A DNA stretch of 64,000 nucleotides from Romanomermis culicivorax. Lineage: Eukaryota > Nematoda > Enoplea > Mermithida > Mermithidae. A program made the position numbers and the translations under genes. Of this stretch, positions 1-10,852 are shown piece by piece (the stretch's first letter is position 1; each line of letters opens with the position of its first letter). The DNA is taken from NCBI GenBank assembly GCA_963922205.1, contig CAWUHX010000529.1, positions 16,124-80,123 of the forward strand. The letters are read 5' to 3'. The notes below the pieces were generated by a model. That model had not been told where the DNA came from. It made no database searches and was given only the letters and a program-made list of their open reading frames with translations.

Positions 1-1
1 G

Positions 2-124
2 AAACCTGAAAGGAGAATGTGGTGGTGTGGTGAAGATGGAGGAGAACCCTACAAAAATCCAGCAATGCTTGATCCTAATTTAGAATATAAAAGTGAACTA
101 CTGGAGACAGATTGTTTTGAATAA
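2..124 (+). CDS. 3'-terminal coding exon of an unidentified gene (partial at window edge)
   Basis: The frame starting at base 2 is open for 40 codons from the window edge and stops at TAA 122-124. The peptide is rich in Trp, Glu, Pro and Asp (it includes MWWCGEDGGEPYKNP and ends LLETDCFE), unlike the low-complexity translations of the surrounding AT-rich DNA. No ATG is needed because the exon runs in from outside the window. I do not recognise the family. No AATAAA was seen close downstream. It could be a chance open frame, but its composition argues for a real last exon. Confidence 0.4.
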   Translation, partial: KPERRMWWCGEDGGEPYKNPAMLDPNLEYKSELLETDCFE

Positions 125-409
125 CTGTTTCAAAAATTAGTATGTGGATCATATTTTTCAAAACACCATCTGGTTTAGAGCAAATATTTCTGTGGGATCT
201 AAGTGGATTTTACTTTGAGCTCTTATGATCTGAAAATGATACAAAGAGTCTCAGTTTTTGTTGAAAATCTGAACAATCTTTCATCCTATAGTTAACCAAT
301 ATAACGTGGCTTTTCTAGTTTTTAATTCACAAAAAGCATCAGTACTTTGATGCAACTTGATGGGTATATAGCCACATACTCTGGCTGCAATGTAGCCGAT
401 TTGGCCTTG

Positions 410-1059
410 CAGGGCCGTGCCAAGGATTTTTGCGGCCCGGTGCGAAGTAGATTTTTGCGGCCCTATTTTTTAAAATTAGTAGGTATATACATCTATACAG
501 TCCTAAACGTCTATGCAGTCATTTTCACGTGAAATAAGTCTTAAATGGGAAATTCTATTGGTGTTGCACATCTCATATTGCAGAAAAAAGTTTTTTTCTT
601 GCATCACGAATCAGGCCGCAAAGATTAGTAAAAAACAGCAGTAATCTACATACAATACAACGTGAAGCTGGCGAGTATGATAACATTATAGGAAACAGTT
701 AAATACGTGCTGAGATACATACAGACAAATGTGTAAAACTATCGATACAGACTTTACACAGTGAAACACAAAGGCGTGCTCCTGCCTTGTCGAGCATACA
801 CGTACAGTACAGTATGACACGTATGTAAGCTAGTTCAGCTCAAGTTCTTGCGGCCCCTAGTGAATGGTGAAACATCAAATTTTCTGTTACACAGAAGTGC
901 ACATTATTATTTTTATTCGTGTTCGCATTGTCTAGCATACATATAGTGTACAATATATGTATACAAAGTACAAACTTAGCTCAGTTAAGTTTTTGCGGCC
1001 CCTAATTCTTTGCGGCCCGGTGCGGCTGTACCCTTCGCACCCCCCAAGGCACGGCTCTG
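410..1059. mobile_element. Non-autonomous hAT-type element, 650 bp, TSD TGGCCTTG
   Basis: The ends form a terminal inverted repeat: 410-425 starts CAGGGCCGTGCC, and the reverse complement of 1044-1059 starts CAGAGCCGTGCC (13 of 16 bases match). The element is flanked on both sides by the identical octamer TGGCCTTG (402-409 and 1060-1067). An 8-bp duplication and a CA-G-starting TIR are diagnostic of hAT transposons. The interior carries subterminal copies of TTTGCGGCCC near 428, 453, 847, 992 and 1010, and no transposase, so it must be mobilised in trans. Confidence 0.9.
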
Positions 1060-1067
1060 TGGCCTTG

Positions 1068-1850
1068 AATTAATAATAGTTCGACTAAATTGAACAGAAA
1101 TTTGCACCTGAAGTTTTCTCAACAATATCAAAAATGTGTTTTGCTTTGTATAATTTTCCATGCAAAGAAAAATTATGTTTTAACCAAACCTTATGAATAT
1201 ATAGTCAAGAGGTTGGCCTGCATTGCACAAAAGTTTTACTTAGATTATTGCAATTTTGAGTGAATGAGTGCATTCTTAAACAAAAAGTTTTATAATTTGA
1301 TTCAAAAATGGCTTCCGCCTGTTCCACGGTGGCACACTTAATGGTTCTTTAATTTTGATAAAACTTTGTGGGTATGTGGCGAAGGGGTCCAGCCATAACC
1401 AAGTGGAGTTTGATCAATGACGCTCATAATTTGACTTTAAAGGGTACAAAAATATGTGAATTTGGGTCATTGACAATTGCTGAAAATTTGATTTTAAAAT
1501 GCAGTGTAAACCACTATTTTGATGCTGCATATGACTATATGTGCCGTGCATACGTTAAACATTGTTACATAAACTGACAAAATTATTAATCGACATTGCG
1601 TACCTGATTACTTATAGACCTTCAACGATTGTAACCTAAAATTTCGTAAATTGCAAAAAATTTCAACCTATGGATGGATGTTTTGAGGCGAATTTAGATT
1701 TTTAGATCAAACAATTATTGGTATGTTGCTCAGCTCAAAAAACTGTGCAACCTTTTTTTAGGTATGATTAATTTTTTACTTACCACAACCTTAGTCGAGC
1801 CTTAGAGAAATTGTGTCTTAAGTCCGACTCATACATCTGGTGCTTGGAGA
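1068..1850. other. AT-rich stretch with no gene seen
   Basis: All open frames are short and low in complexity. The last part (about 1755-1830) resembles 40255-40310: both have a run reading TTAATTTTTTACTTA followed by CACAAC, so it is probably a dispersed repeat. Confidence 0.5.
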
Positions 1851-1949
1851 TTGTCGGCGAGCACAGCTCCGGGCAAGCTGCTCGGCCAGCAAATATTTGC
1901 TCGGTGCCCTGAGCACAAAAAATTTGCTCGCTGAATATGCTCGGGGTAG
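1851..1949. repeat. GCTCGG-type GC-rich short repeat array
   Basis: The words GCTCGG, CTCGGCGAG and TGCTCG recur about every 15-25 bp. A second, smaller cluster lies at 3566-3603 with the same words (GCATGCTCGGG, CTCGCCGAGCAG). The two could be the ends of one decayed inverted-repeat element holding the material between them, but I could not find a target-site duplication. Confidence 0.45.
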
Positions 1950-2094
1950 TAGAAAACGTTTCTACTCCTCCGTGCATGCCCAGCGAGCAACATATGTTAT
2001 AAGTATAGGTACGTTCCAGGCTGGGCTGATTTATTCCAAAGTTGAATACGGGCATCACCAATGCAAAATTTTGCGCCCTCTGATCGATCGGTGG

Positions 2095-3262
2095 TAGGGA
2101 CGTGTCGGGCCAGTGAACATCTGGTCGGGTCAGACAGTAAAAACATAAAGTCGGGACGGGTCAGAGACCTCCGGGTAAAAAAATTATGTTCAGTTCATAA
2201 AGTGTAACACAAGCACATACTCGCTATGTTACAATGTCTATTATTTAGTGTAAATAAACACTGAAAATGATCAATGACTCATATTTTTGCTTATAAATAC
2301 TAATTGCTGTTTTGAGAAATGAGAAATAAACAAAATCTGTCCCTCATTCAAGGCAATAAACGAAAAGCAAACGATCTACAATTATTGAGAATAGATTTAA
2401 AAATCTGAAATGGTAGCCATATGGTATCCCCTCTGTGGAAGAAATATTTGTTTAGAATTTCATTTTTTGCTTAATCTCAAAAACTGCTAATTGAAAACTT
2501 TCTCTCAGGTAGAAGACTTACTTTTGTCTCTTTTTTATTGAATGCTTGTGAATTGAAGAATGACCAACATCGGTACCACATTGTTCACATGAAGGTTTCA
2601 CTATAGAATATTTGGACACTATAGAAAGTATAGAACACTCAATTAACAGTATTTTATCTCAAAAAGTTTTCGACACCATATCGTTGCTTTTAACATGATA
2701 TTGTCGAATAATTCTAAATAAATTAAGGAAATGGACCGACTTTTAAGCATACTTCTTTGCAGGTGAAGGCTAAAAATTATTCATCAACCATTATATCATA
2801 ATGCATTGAAGAAAAAATCACATTTACATTCCACGTTTTTCTTATCACAAATAACCAAAAGTGACCTAACATTTACACTTGCCCAGTAAATAATCACATG
2901 CAAGGCTAATGCAAGAATTGCCATAGAAAACAGCATATTATCGATCATAATATCTCGCCTAAAAAACCATCGGCCGATATTCAAAAAAGTCAATTATCAG
3001 CCGATGCCAATACATCGATCATTCTCTACCTCATGGCAAAACTATCGAGAAAATTTTATTTTTGAAATATATAATTACTAAAGTAATCTCATGTAGGGTA
3101 GAATTTTACTCGTTTTTTTTCTAACAGTGAAAATGATCAACTGAATTTTTTGATCCGCGATCTTCAATGAACAGACGCATCCTGGATAACGGTTTCCTCT
3201 TTCGGGTCGGGTAAGAAAATGTCGGGTAGGATCGGGTAGCACACCGGGTCAATAGGTCCCAT
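2095..3262. mobile_element. Probable TIR element with CGGGTC/CGGGTA terminal arrays
   Basis: GGGACGTGTCGGGCC with several GGTCGGGTC/GGGTCAG words sits at 2097-2175. Matching words (TCGGGTCGGGTAAG, ATCGGGTAGC, CCGGGTC) sit at 3198-3262. The outer ~17 bases of the two ends match at 11 positions when one is reverse-complemented. The interior is plain AT-rich DNA. No flanking duplication was found, so the exact ends are uncertain. Confidence 0.4.
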
Positions 3263-3319
3263 ACATCCTCACTAGGTTTATTTGCGGGATTTCATTTTTT
3301 GCTGTAAAGTTTTTGCCAT

Positions 3320-3554
3320 GTCTATTCGAAAAAATTATCTGATGATGAAAAATTTGAACTTATTGAATTTCTTCGTGAGAAAGAATTGCTGTGGAACGTT
3401 TAATCACCTGATTACAAGGACGTTAGAAAAAAATCATGCCTTTAATGAAATTCAGGAAGAACTAAGTATTCAAGGTATTGATTTTATGGTTCATACATGG
3501 AAAGAATTATCCATAAGGATGCATTCTGGGGAAAAAATTACTTGCGATGTATGA
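3320..3554 (+). pseudogene. MADF (Myb/SANT-like) domain fragment, frameshifted
   Basis: The frame starting at 3338 reads SDDEKFELIEFLREKELLW, then soon after SPDYKD past a TAA. A second frame from about 3430 reads AFNEIQEELSI and then HTWKELS. In order, these match the start of a MADF domain: a Leu-Ile helix, a Leu-Trp step, Tyr-Lys-Asp, a second helix with Ile, and a final Trp-Lys-x-Leu. MADF proteins are DNA-binding factors and are also encoded by PIF/Harbinger transposons. The stop and frameshift make it a relic. Whether it was host- or transposon-derived cannot be told. Confidence 0.5.
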
Positions 3555-3612
3555 ACCAACTTCGAGCATGCTCGGGATAAATTTTCTCGCCGAGCAGAAG
3601 CATGAACCAGGC

Positions 3613-4191
3613 TTTAGTACATTTGGAACATTTCTTTTAGGTCGAGATATCCTAACACACGACAATGTATTCAAACTTTGTATTCTGTAGTTACGTGAAT
3701 TTTATTTGTTGTGCAGGTCTTTTCTTAAGAGGCGTAAGAAAAGATAGAGGCTTCTGGTCTGAACTGACCTGTTAGAACTAATCCCTTGGCTAAGCCTCGG
3801 TGATAGTGCAACAGTCCGGTTCCCCAGACCTACAACAACAAAGATTACTTTAAACTTAAATGTGGGGCCTCACCAGAGAGCTCCACAGTCTCCTAGCTGA
3901 GACAAGGAATCCCCTCAGGGATAAACTTACTTGAGTATAACCCTTAGTGGGTTTCCCAAGGCTTGCTGACTGCAAGCTGGCGCCTGGGCCTTTGGCCCTC
4001 CACCTTCGATGATCGAGAATAATATCTAAATAATAAACAAATATATTAAACAATAAACCCGCCGAAATATGTAAAAAGAATGTGGATAAACCACAGTGAA
4101 TAATAGGCAAAAATAAGACGAAAATGCTGGGAAATATTTTTATGGACGCCAGCAAAAAATAACAAGAATATAATAAAAAAATACGATTATA
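3613..4191. other. Unresolved stretch, moderately GC-rich at 3715-4010
   Basis: 3715-4010 is richer in GC than its surroundings and has no convincing frame. The minus frame ending at 3856 is open but has no recognisable motif. 4020-4190 is AT-rich. I checked for snRNA or rRNA-like signatures and saw none. Confidence 0.4.
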
Positions 4192-4335
4192 GTGAAGAAT
4201 GATTTTCACTATCTTTTTTGGTCTTTCTATGGCGCTCCACTTTCATGCAAAAATATCTGCGCCGCTGGTCGTCCATTTGTTCGATTTGCATGGCGATTTC
4301 CCCACGCGACTTTGCCATCAACAGGGTGCCCAACA
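4192..4335 (-). other. Possible coding remnant cut by insertion of element Y
   Basis: On the minus strand from 4335, an open frame reads MLGTLLMAKSRGEIAMQIEQ, continues through a basic stretch (DDQRRR, ERHRKTKK) and stops at 4192. It directly abuts the target-site duplication of element Y, so its upstream part would lie beyond 28917. There the frame runs on for about 20 codons but contains one TGA. The composition is protein-like (charged, few aromatic residues). It could be an old 3' exon or a chance frame. Confidence 0.25.
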
Positions 4336-4350
4336 TATTTTTCGACATGT

Positions 4351-4583
4351 CCCCAATACAGCGAAACCCACGACAGCAAAACTCAAAACAGCGAGACTCA
4401 AAACAGCATTTCTCAAAACAACGAAGTCTCAAAACAGTGCTTCTCATTACAGCGGAGTCTCAATACAGCGAAGTCTCAAAACAGCGATTCTCAATACAGC
4501 GAAATCTCAACATAGAGTGATTCCTCGATCAAAGTCTCAAAACAGCGATTTTCAAAAGAGCGAATCTCAACACAGTGAATAGT
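4351..4583. repeat. Minisatellite of CTCAAAACAGCGA units in the left end of Y
   Basis: About fourteen imperfect units of 14-16 bp (CTCAAAACAGCGA with variants such as CTCAATACAGCGA and CTCAACACAGTGA). The reverse complement of the same unit appears at 14905-14955 and 28881-28905, marking the other end of the element. All three plus-strand frames stay open through the array only because of its periodic composition. Confidence 0.85.
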
Positions 4584-4647
4584 AAAAAGTTTTATGCATT
4601 AGAGTAAACACAAACATGATTTTTATAATAAATATGCAAATTATGTA

Positions 4648-5144
4648 TGTTAGATACCACATGCTAGCTAAACTGATACTACCATTTTTGTCCAATATTT
4701 TCCCTACAGTAAACCCTTTTCAAAAGCGCCAATTTTCATTAACATTTGTTCATGTGAATCTTTTCATATTTTTCTTCATCTTTGTAAAAATTGCATAACT
4801 ATTTGTTTTGTGCTTTTTGTCATGTGTGGCTTTTTTTGGCCAGTTTAGTCAGTCGATTTTTTCTTGCTCGTTTTTTAATGCCATATTTATCGCCAGCATA
4901 ATAAAGTTATTTGTGATCAGCGTCCCACCTGGCCGAATGTGCACCGAATCGCCCAATTATTCATCATTACGTTTTTTATTCTATTCATATTATTCTATTT
5001 GTTTATTTGCCTTATCCATTTTATTATTATTATTATTTACCCACTTCCACATAGAATTTCGAACCTCCTAAATTCCTTATTTATTTTTGTATTTCTTTAT
5101 TTATTTCTTCATGTTCGCCACCCCCAAAATTCGCCAATTTCACA
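4648..5144 (+). repeat. Left (5') LTR of element A
   Basis: Begins TGTTAGATACCACATGCTAG and ends CCAATTTCACA. It matches 10808-10852 followed by 13820-14270 along its whole length. It is very T-rich, with runs of TTATTATTATT before the end. Confidence 0.9.
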
Positions 5145-5163
5145 CTGGTGACCGTACCAGTTT
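5145..5163 (+). promoter_or_regulatory. Probable primer-binding site of element A
   Basis: One base after the LTR comes TGGTGACCGTACCAG. A TGG start right after the LTR is what a tRNA CCA end would pair with. I cannot name the tRNA. The site also forms a short self-complementary stem (ACTGGT...ACCAGT). Confidence 0.55.
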
Positions 5164-6640
5164 GTGGTAAGTGTAGTAAGTTTGTTGATTGATTTTTATT
5201 GTGTTTTTTTGCATATTTTTGTGTCTTTCATAATTGATTCAAAACGTCCATTACTTGGACGAGATGAACCCAACTATTATCGAAGATTGCTTGGCCTTCC
5301 ACCAGCCAAATTAAAAATGCCAAAATCACAGGGCTCAAAGCAACAACATTAACCAGACGACAATTTTATTGATGCCTCTGCAGTTGACCCTACACAAGTG
5401 ACAACAAATCCAATCGCTATGTGAGCAACAGTTCCACCACCCAAGTTGCAACGAGAAATCCAGCAGCCACCATTGATGTCAGCAACATCCGATTCATCCC
5501 TCTCCGCAACTATTGCTGCCCAAACATTGATCATGCAGCAAATAATGGAACAAATGCAGCAATTGACAACTGAAGTGACCACTTTACAAAATCATGTTGC
5601 GGATGTCGAAACAGGCAACTTCCCAACATCGAGCCACTACATTAACCCACCACCAAATGGAATGCAACAAACCAAAAGTAGAGAGCCAGTGCAAGGATGT
5701 GATGGGGGAAATCTGCTTTACAGACATCCTTTGCCTATGCCCCATGACTACCATTAAGATGAAAATTGGACGCCAAGTTGACGATCCCTTCTCAAAGATG
5801 AAAAACAACAAATTGACACCATCAAAGAAAACATGGGCATCAGCAGGCTATACCAAGGAATCAAACCAAAGCAGGTAATGGAGTTTTTTGTTAGGTTAGA
5901 AAGAGAGTTTAGATCCCTGCCAGAATTGTCGGATCGAGTCCAAATCAATGCTCTCTGCCGATTGACAAGCGATGATACCCTCCATTTGATTGGTGATAAA
6001 ACTGACTATGATCAGGTAAAACAAACTATGCTTAAATTTTTAGCACCCCCAGGAGCCCTTCGGGAGTTATGGAGGCAGTGGCGAACCTTGTCACTGGCCA
6101 CAGGGGAAACCACCACAGAATTCTTGCAATGTTTAAATTCTTATGTTCCTATTTTATTTCATGACAAACCTGAACACAAACCTGATAGACTAAAGATCGA
6201 AAATTTTTATGATCAAGCGCCAAGTGGAATTCAGAAAGAACTTGAAAAGAAAATCGATTCATTTACTACCATCACCGAATTAGCCGCATTTTGCCACGAC
6301 CTAGAAGAAACAATCCATAATCAATCTGAATTGATCCAAGCCAAATTACGAGGCCATAATCCAATCGCTATTGACAAAACTGCAAAGTCGAAGCCAATTG
6401 AACATGTAACGTCTGCAAGTGACCAGCACCAGCCAAATCCATTTAGACAAAATCGAGGTAATAATTATAGGCATACTTTTGATAACTGTTTTCCTAGGGG
6501 TAGAGGCAATTTCAACCAAAATCGTGGGGGTTACAGTAACAATTCCTGGCATCAGCAAGCCCCACTGGACAGTCAAAATCAATCCACAATTGACCCAACA
6601 ACCACCATATTGTCCTACATGTCTAAATTAAAGGAAAAAT
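5164..6640 (+). pseudogene. Element A gag-like polyprotein segment (broken)
   Basis: One frame runs from 5164 to 6840 but is broken by TAA at 5350, TGA at 5422, TAA at 5755 and TGA at 5779. The N-terminal part (5470-5610) is Gln/Leu-rich and coiled-coil-like (IMEQMQQLTTEV). The open part from 5833 has capsid-like helices ([15 protein letters not shown], ending LRGHNP), typical of retrotransposon gag shells. After it comes an Arg/Asn/Gly-rich basic tail ([16 protein letters not shown]) with only one cysteine, so the usual CCHC knuckle is absent. No aspartic-protease motif (D-T/S-G) is seen before reverse transcriptase starts. The nucleocapsid role would fall to the basic tail. Confidence 0.75.
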
Positions 6641-7938
6641 TTGACCAATTGAAGAACTATTTGAGACTGCCGAGCCCAGCTAGGCCTGTTGCAAAGCATT
6701 ACAATCGAGGCCCCATCCAACAAAGACATATTGTACGAGCTCATATCCAAGATATGTTGGACAAAGATGTGATTGAGCTCCGTTGTTCTCCATGGGCTGC
6801 ACCACTATTCTTAGTTTCCAAAAAAGATGGTTCTTGGTGACCAGTCATCAACTTACGCGGAATCAATGATGTGACAAAAGACGACCCTTATCCTCTCCCA
6901 AGCATGGACGATTATTTGGACAGCTTGGGAGGGGCCAGATTTTTCTCAACACTTGATTTGAAAAGTGGGTACTGGCAAGTACCCATGGCGCCCAATTCCC
7001 GAGAGAAGACAGCATTCATCTCACAAGATGGCCTGTACCAATTCAAAGTCATGCCATTTGGATTGAAAAACGCCCCTGGGGAGTTCCAAAGACTCATGGA
7101 ACATGTCCTGCATCCTTATGTTTTCAAAATCTGTCTTGTATATATTGATGATATTATCGTTTTTCAGAGACATTTGAACAACATCTACAAAATCTTCAAA
7201 TTATATTTGACTCCCTTAGAGCCGCGAGCGAATTTGAGTCTGAAGCCTGAAAAATGTGAGTTTTTGCCAAAAGAGGTAAGTTTTTTAGGTCACATATTGA
7301 ACACTGAAAGAATCCGCCCAGACCCAAAGAAAATCAAAGCCATAGCCGAATTCGATTTTCCTCAAAACAAGAAAGCCCTACAACGATTTTTGGGCATGGT
7401 ACAGTGGTGTAAAAGGTTTATAAGAAATCTCACTCATCTGGCTGATCCTTTAAATAAACTTTTGGGAAAAGATGTCAAATGGGAAATCTTTGAAAAACAA
7501 CTCGAATCTTTTAAGTCTATTAAGGCAGCCTTAAAATCAGGGCCATTCTTACATTATCCAGTCTACAACTCAAAATCCAAATTCGTGATCCAAACAGATG
7601 CTAGCTCAACAGCAATTGGGGCAGTACTTTACCAAGAAAATGATTCGGACAAATGGACAATCACCTACACAAGCCGAAAATTGACAAAACCGGAAACCGG
7701 ATACTCGACCATCGAAAGAGAATGTTTAGCAATAGTTTACCGTTTTCAAATGTATCGCCATTACCTATTTGGTTTGAAGGTAATCGTTCACATGGACCAT
7801 AAGCCACTTATGGGTATGCTTAACAATTTTTTAGTTCAAAAAAGCTTCGCTTGCAAAAATGGTCTATTTTTATTAATTCTTTCAATTATGAAGTTGAGTA
7901 TGTTCCCGGGAGGGAGAATGCCTTTCCAGATTTTCTGA
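6641..7938 (+). pseudogene. Element A reverse transcriptase and RNase H (one stop, one frameshift)
   Basis: RT copies the element's RNA into DNA and RNase H removes the RNA. The start matches Ty3/gypsy RT (MLDKDVIEL then [17 protein letters not shown]). The frame is cut by TGA at 6838-6840 and continues unchanged with VINLRGIND. The catalytic Tyr-Ile-Asp-Asp is encoded at 7141-7152. FLGHILNTERIRPDP and FLGMVQWCKRFI mark the thumb/connection. RNase H shows the first Asp (IQTDASS, codon 7597-7599), Glu (TIERECLA) and Asp (HMDHKPL). A frameshift near 7840 ends this frame, and the RNase H end continues in the frame from 7851. Confidence 0.9.
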
Positions 7939-9428
7939 GTCGACAATATGAAGATCAGACAAATCATGACTCCAATACCACAACGAGCTCCAACAATCAA
8001 AATTCCACATCATCTAATATTGATGCCATCAAAACTAGGGCTCAAGCTAGGCAAAAAATGGTTGCAGAACCATCAGACCAGCCAGCCCTTGTTCATGACC
8101 AAGATTTAATTGTCGACCCTGCCAACTTGCCAGATCAAAATACTGGTTGGCCATTCACTCAAGAACAAGTCATCCAAGGCCAGAAGAATGACCCCACCTT
8201 GGAAACAACCCGCCGAAAAATTGAAAAAGAGGTGAGAGGTTTTTATTCATTATTGAGTGTCATGTACAAGGATGGGTTCAAGGGTGAACCTGACCAACTC
8301 ATCATTCCTCAATCATTGCGTAAACTCGTTTTACATCATTTTCATAGTGCCAACCTCTTGGGTCACCTAGGTATAAACAAAATCACAGTCTTGGTCAAAA
8401 ATCACTTTTGGTGGCCTAAGATGGAGCAAGATATTCAGAATTGAATAAAATCCTGTGATATTTGCCAAAAAAACAATGATGGATTCACAGCCGCCACCAC
8501 CTTTGTGCCCCATCAAACCAACAGGTCCCTTTGATATCCTAGCAACAGACATTGTCAACATCTCGAATGTATCCAAAAAATGCACTATGTCATAGTTTTT
8601 CAAGATTATTTTACAAAATACGTCAAAGCCGCTTTGATACCTGACACATCTGCAGCCAGCATCGTTGATTCTTTTGTAAGATTAATTGTGTGTGCAGATA
8701 TGGGGCCCTAACACAACTCCTGAGTGACCGTGGTTCAGGGTAAACCTCCAAATTGTTAAGCGATGTTTCAGATCTTTTGAAGGTCAAGAAAATTCAAACA
8801 ACTGCCTACCATTCTCAAGGCAATGGAATGGTGGAGCACTTCAACCGCACCTTGATCGATCGACTTCGAAAATTGGCCTACAACAACACTGAAGAATGGC
8901 CGAAATTCCTCGACCTAGCCTTATTCGCCTACCATGCTACTCCACACAAGTCCACCAAACATTCACCCTATTGCCTTTCGTTTGGTAGCGAGCCTCACCT
9001 ACAACTCGATAGCCACAAATGGACTACTTGTGAGCAATTATGATTCTTACAAATATCTTCTTTTTGAAAATCTCATAACTGTTCACAGAGAGGTTCAAGT
9101 AGAGTTACGGGCATCTGAAGAAAAGTCAAAAGCCCGATTCGACCTCAAAGCGAAAGAAAAAAATCATGTAGCAGGAGATTTAGTCTTGTTGAGGAGTGAG
9201 ACGAGAAAAAGCAAAACACATTTCTTTCGGAATGGCCCATTTATTGTAACCCTCATCAATAAGCAAGACAAGAATGTTATAACTATTGCAGATGTGAATA
9301 ATGTTCTGAATTCCCCCATAGTTGCTATCAGTAGACTGAAGCCCTACATTAGACCTTCCCCATTTGTTAATATAGCATGTATTTTTTTTCTCCATCTGTC
9401 CAAAATTTCGTTCGTACATTTTCTATAA
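7851..9428 (+). pseudogene. Element A RNase H end and integrase (multiply frameshifted)
   Basis: The 7851 frame starts with the RNase H tail (YEVEYVPGRENAFPDFLSR), then a linker, then the integrase zinc domain (HFHSANLLGHLG...HFWWPKM, stop TGA at 8442, then CDICQ). The core lies in shifting frames: FQDYFTKYVKAA near 8600, SDRG near 8725 followed by a TAA, and HSQGNGMVEHFNR (catalytic Glu) near 8810-8850. The C-terminal chromatin/DNA-binding part runs in another frame from about 9043 to 9370 (AGDLVLLRSETRKSK, FIVTLINKQDKNV, ISRLKPYIRP). At least three frame changes and two stops show it is dead. Confidence 0.85.
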
Positions 9429-10792
9429 TTTTTGCATCAAAATTTCTCATTTTGTGTAAGACCTTGTCCTGTTTGCAAGATTTATTGTTTTTGAAAACTT
9501 CATGCTCAATTTCCGCCTGTGCTCAGTTTGTGTCAAATTTTTTACAGCTCCTCCTTATCTTAGTAATGTGATGCTCAACTCACGTATTTATGTGTTATTT
9601 GTGACTCATGTGGTAGCACTAAAATTTTTTTTCAACTTCTCAATTCCCACCAATTTCACCACCAAAACTTCAAAATTCACAATCCTCGAATTTTAGTGTC
9701 ACTTCCATTCCTCTTTTGTCATTACGTGCTGTCATGCATTTCGTGACAAGTGATTTATGTAAATCGTCAATGTCAAGTTCTTTTAACTTGCGTAAATTTG
9801 TAAAATTCGGCCGTATTATTTTTTTTCGAGGTATTTGCATATTTGGATGAGTGCATGCCTTCATATATGAATATTATTTATACCTGATGCAATCCGCCAT
9901 TCTGTTTTTCAGTTCTCCTCCATCAATGAGCACAGGTTGTTTTCCAAGTTCAGTAGCTATAGAGGTTTCTCTCTAGTCTACTCAGCAGAACCATAGATTA
10001 TTTGATCAATTACCAAACCATCCACCGAAATTAATAGTGTTACGAAGCAACAGGATCGAGCCTGAAAGTTTTGTTATCACAAACCCGACCATATTTTGAA
10101 CAATCCTTGAACTTTTGATCATTGCACCATACAAGTTGTTTCTGAAATCGAAAATATTAGGCCGCGGGCCTCAATGCCATCATGTTGTGTCGAATCAAAT
10201 TTGTGTCTAAAATTTTTTCACCAACCTGCCTGGTTCAGCAACTTTGTGTTATTTTCGCCCTCTTTTGATATTGGACAAAAATGTAAAGAATTATTATTAT
10301 ATTTTGTTATTTGTTTCCATTTTTGTGTTTAGAAAATCATTTTTGTGGCGTATTTTTGAATGTTCATTTTTGGCTTTAAACATTTATTTTCCTCGTTTAT
10401 GGATGTTAAAATTTCAAATTTACTCCCACCCAAACCTGTCAGTTCAAGGTTCTTATAAGTATGTCCCTGGGTTTCCATTATTTAAATTCTCCACTTATTA
10501 ACAAAATGTGACTAGCCCCCATTCTTCCTATCTTTTCAATTTTCCTAAACCTTACTTCTGACCATTTTTAGGGGTCCCCAGTGACTCAAAGGAGTAGCTG
10601 GCCTTAGGGGTCACTATGTAGTAGTAATGCGTCCCTGGGGGTCACCGTGGCCTATGAACTTGGCATCTGGTGATCCCCAAAGTCCTTCTTTCATCTGTCC
10701 CTGAGACGTTAAACCTCTGAACCCACTCCACCACCACCACAACTTTCTTTCCTCCTTATTCTTTTTTTCTGCCCTAGTCACATTTTGTTTGG
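9429..10792. other. Element A 3' untranslated region
   Basis: About 1.36 kb between the integrase end and the polypurine tract. No frame longer than 85 codons and no envelope-like features are present. The DNA is T-rich to about 10500, then more GC-rich with GGGGTC words at 10570-10680. Confidence 0.5.
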
Positions 10793-10807
10793 CCCAGGGA
10801 GGACAGG
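10793..10807 (+). promoter_or_regulatory. Polypurine tract of element A
   Basis: CCCAGGGAGGACAGG immediately precedes the right LTR start (TGTTAG at 10808). A purine run in this position primes plus-strand DNA synthesis. Confidence 0.7.
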
Positions 10808-10852
10808 TGTTAGATACCACATGCTAGCTAGACTGATACTACCATTTTTTCC
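10808..10852 (+). repeat. Right LTR of element A, first piece
   Basis: Matches the first 45 bases of the left LTR. The last eight bases (TTTTTTCC, 10845-10852) are the target site duplicated by the inserted element at 10853. Confidence 0.9.

Noticed and set aside
3715-4010. A snRNA or spliced-leader RNA gene
   Set aside because: There is a CAA/GTAAGT-like word on the minus strand, but no U-snRNA signature, Sm site or stable fold was evident.
4192-4582. Three overlapping plus-strand frames of 100-127 codons
   Set aside because: All three frames are open because of the periodic CTCAAAACAGCGA array; the Ser/Gln/Asn-rich translations are repeat by-products.
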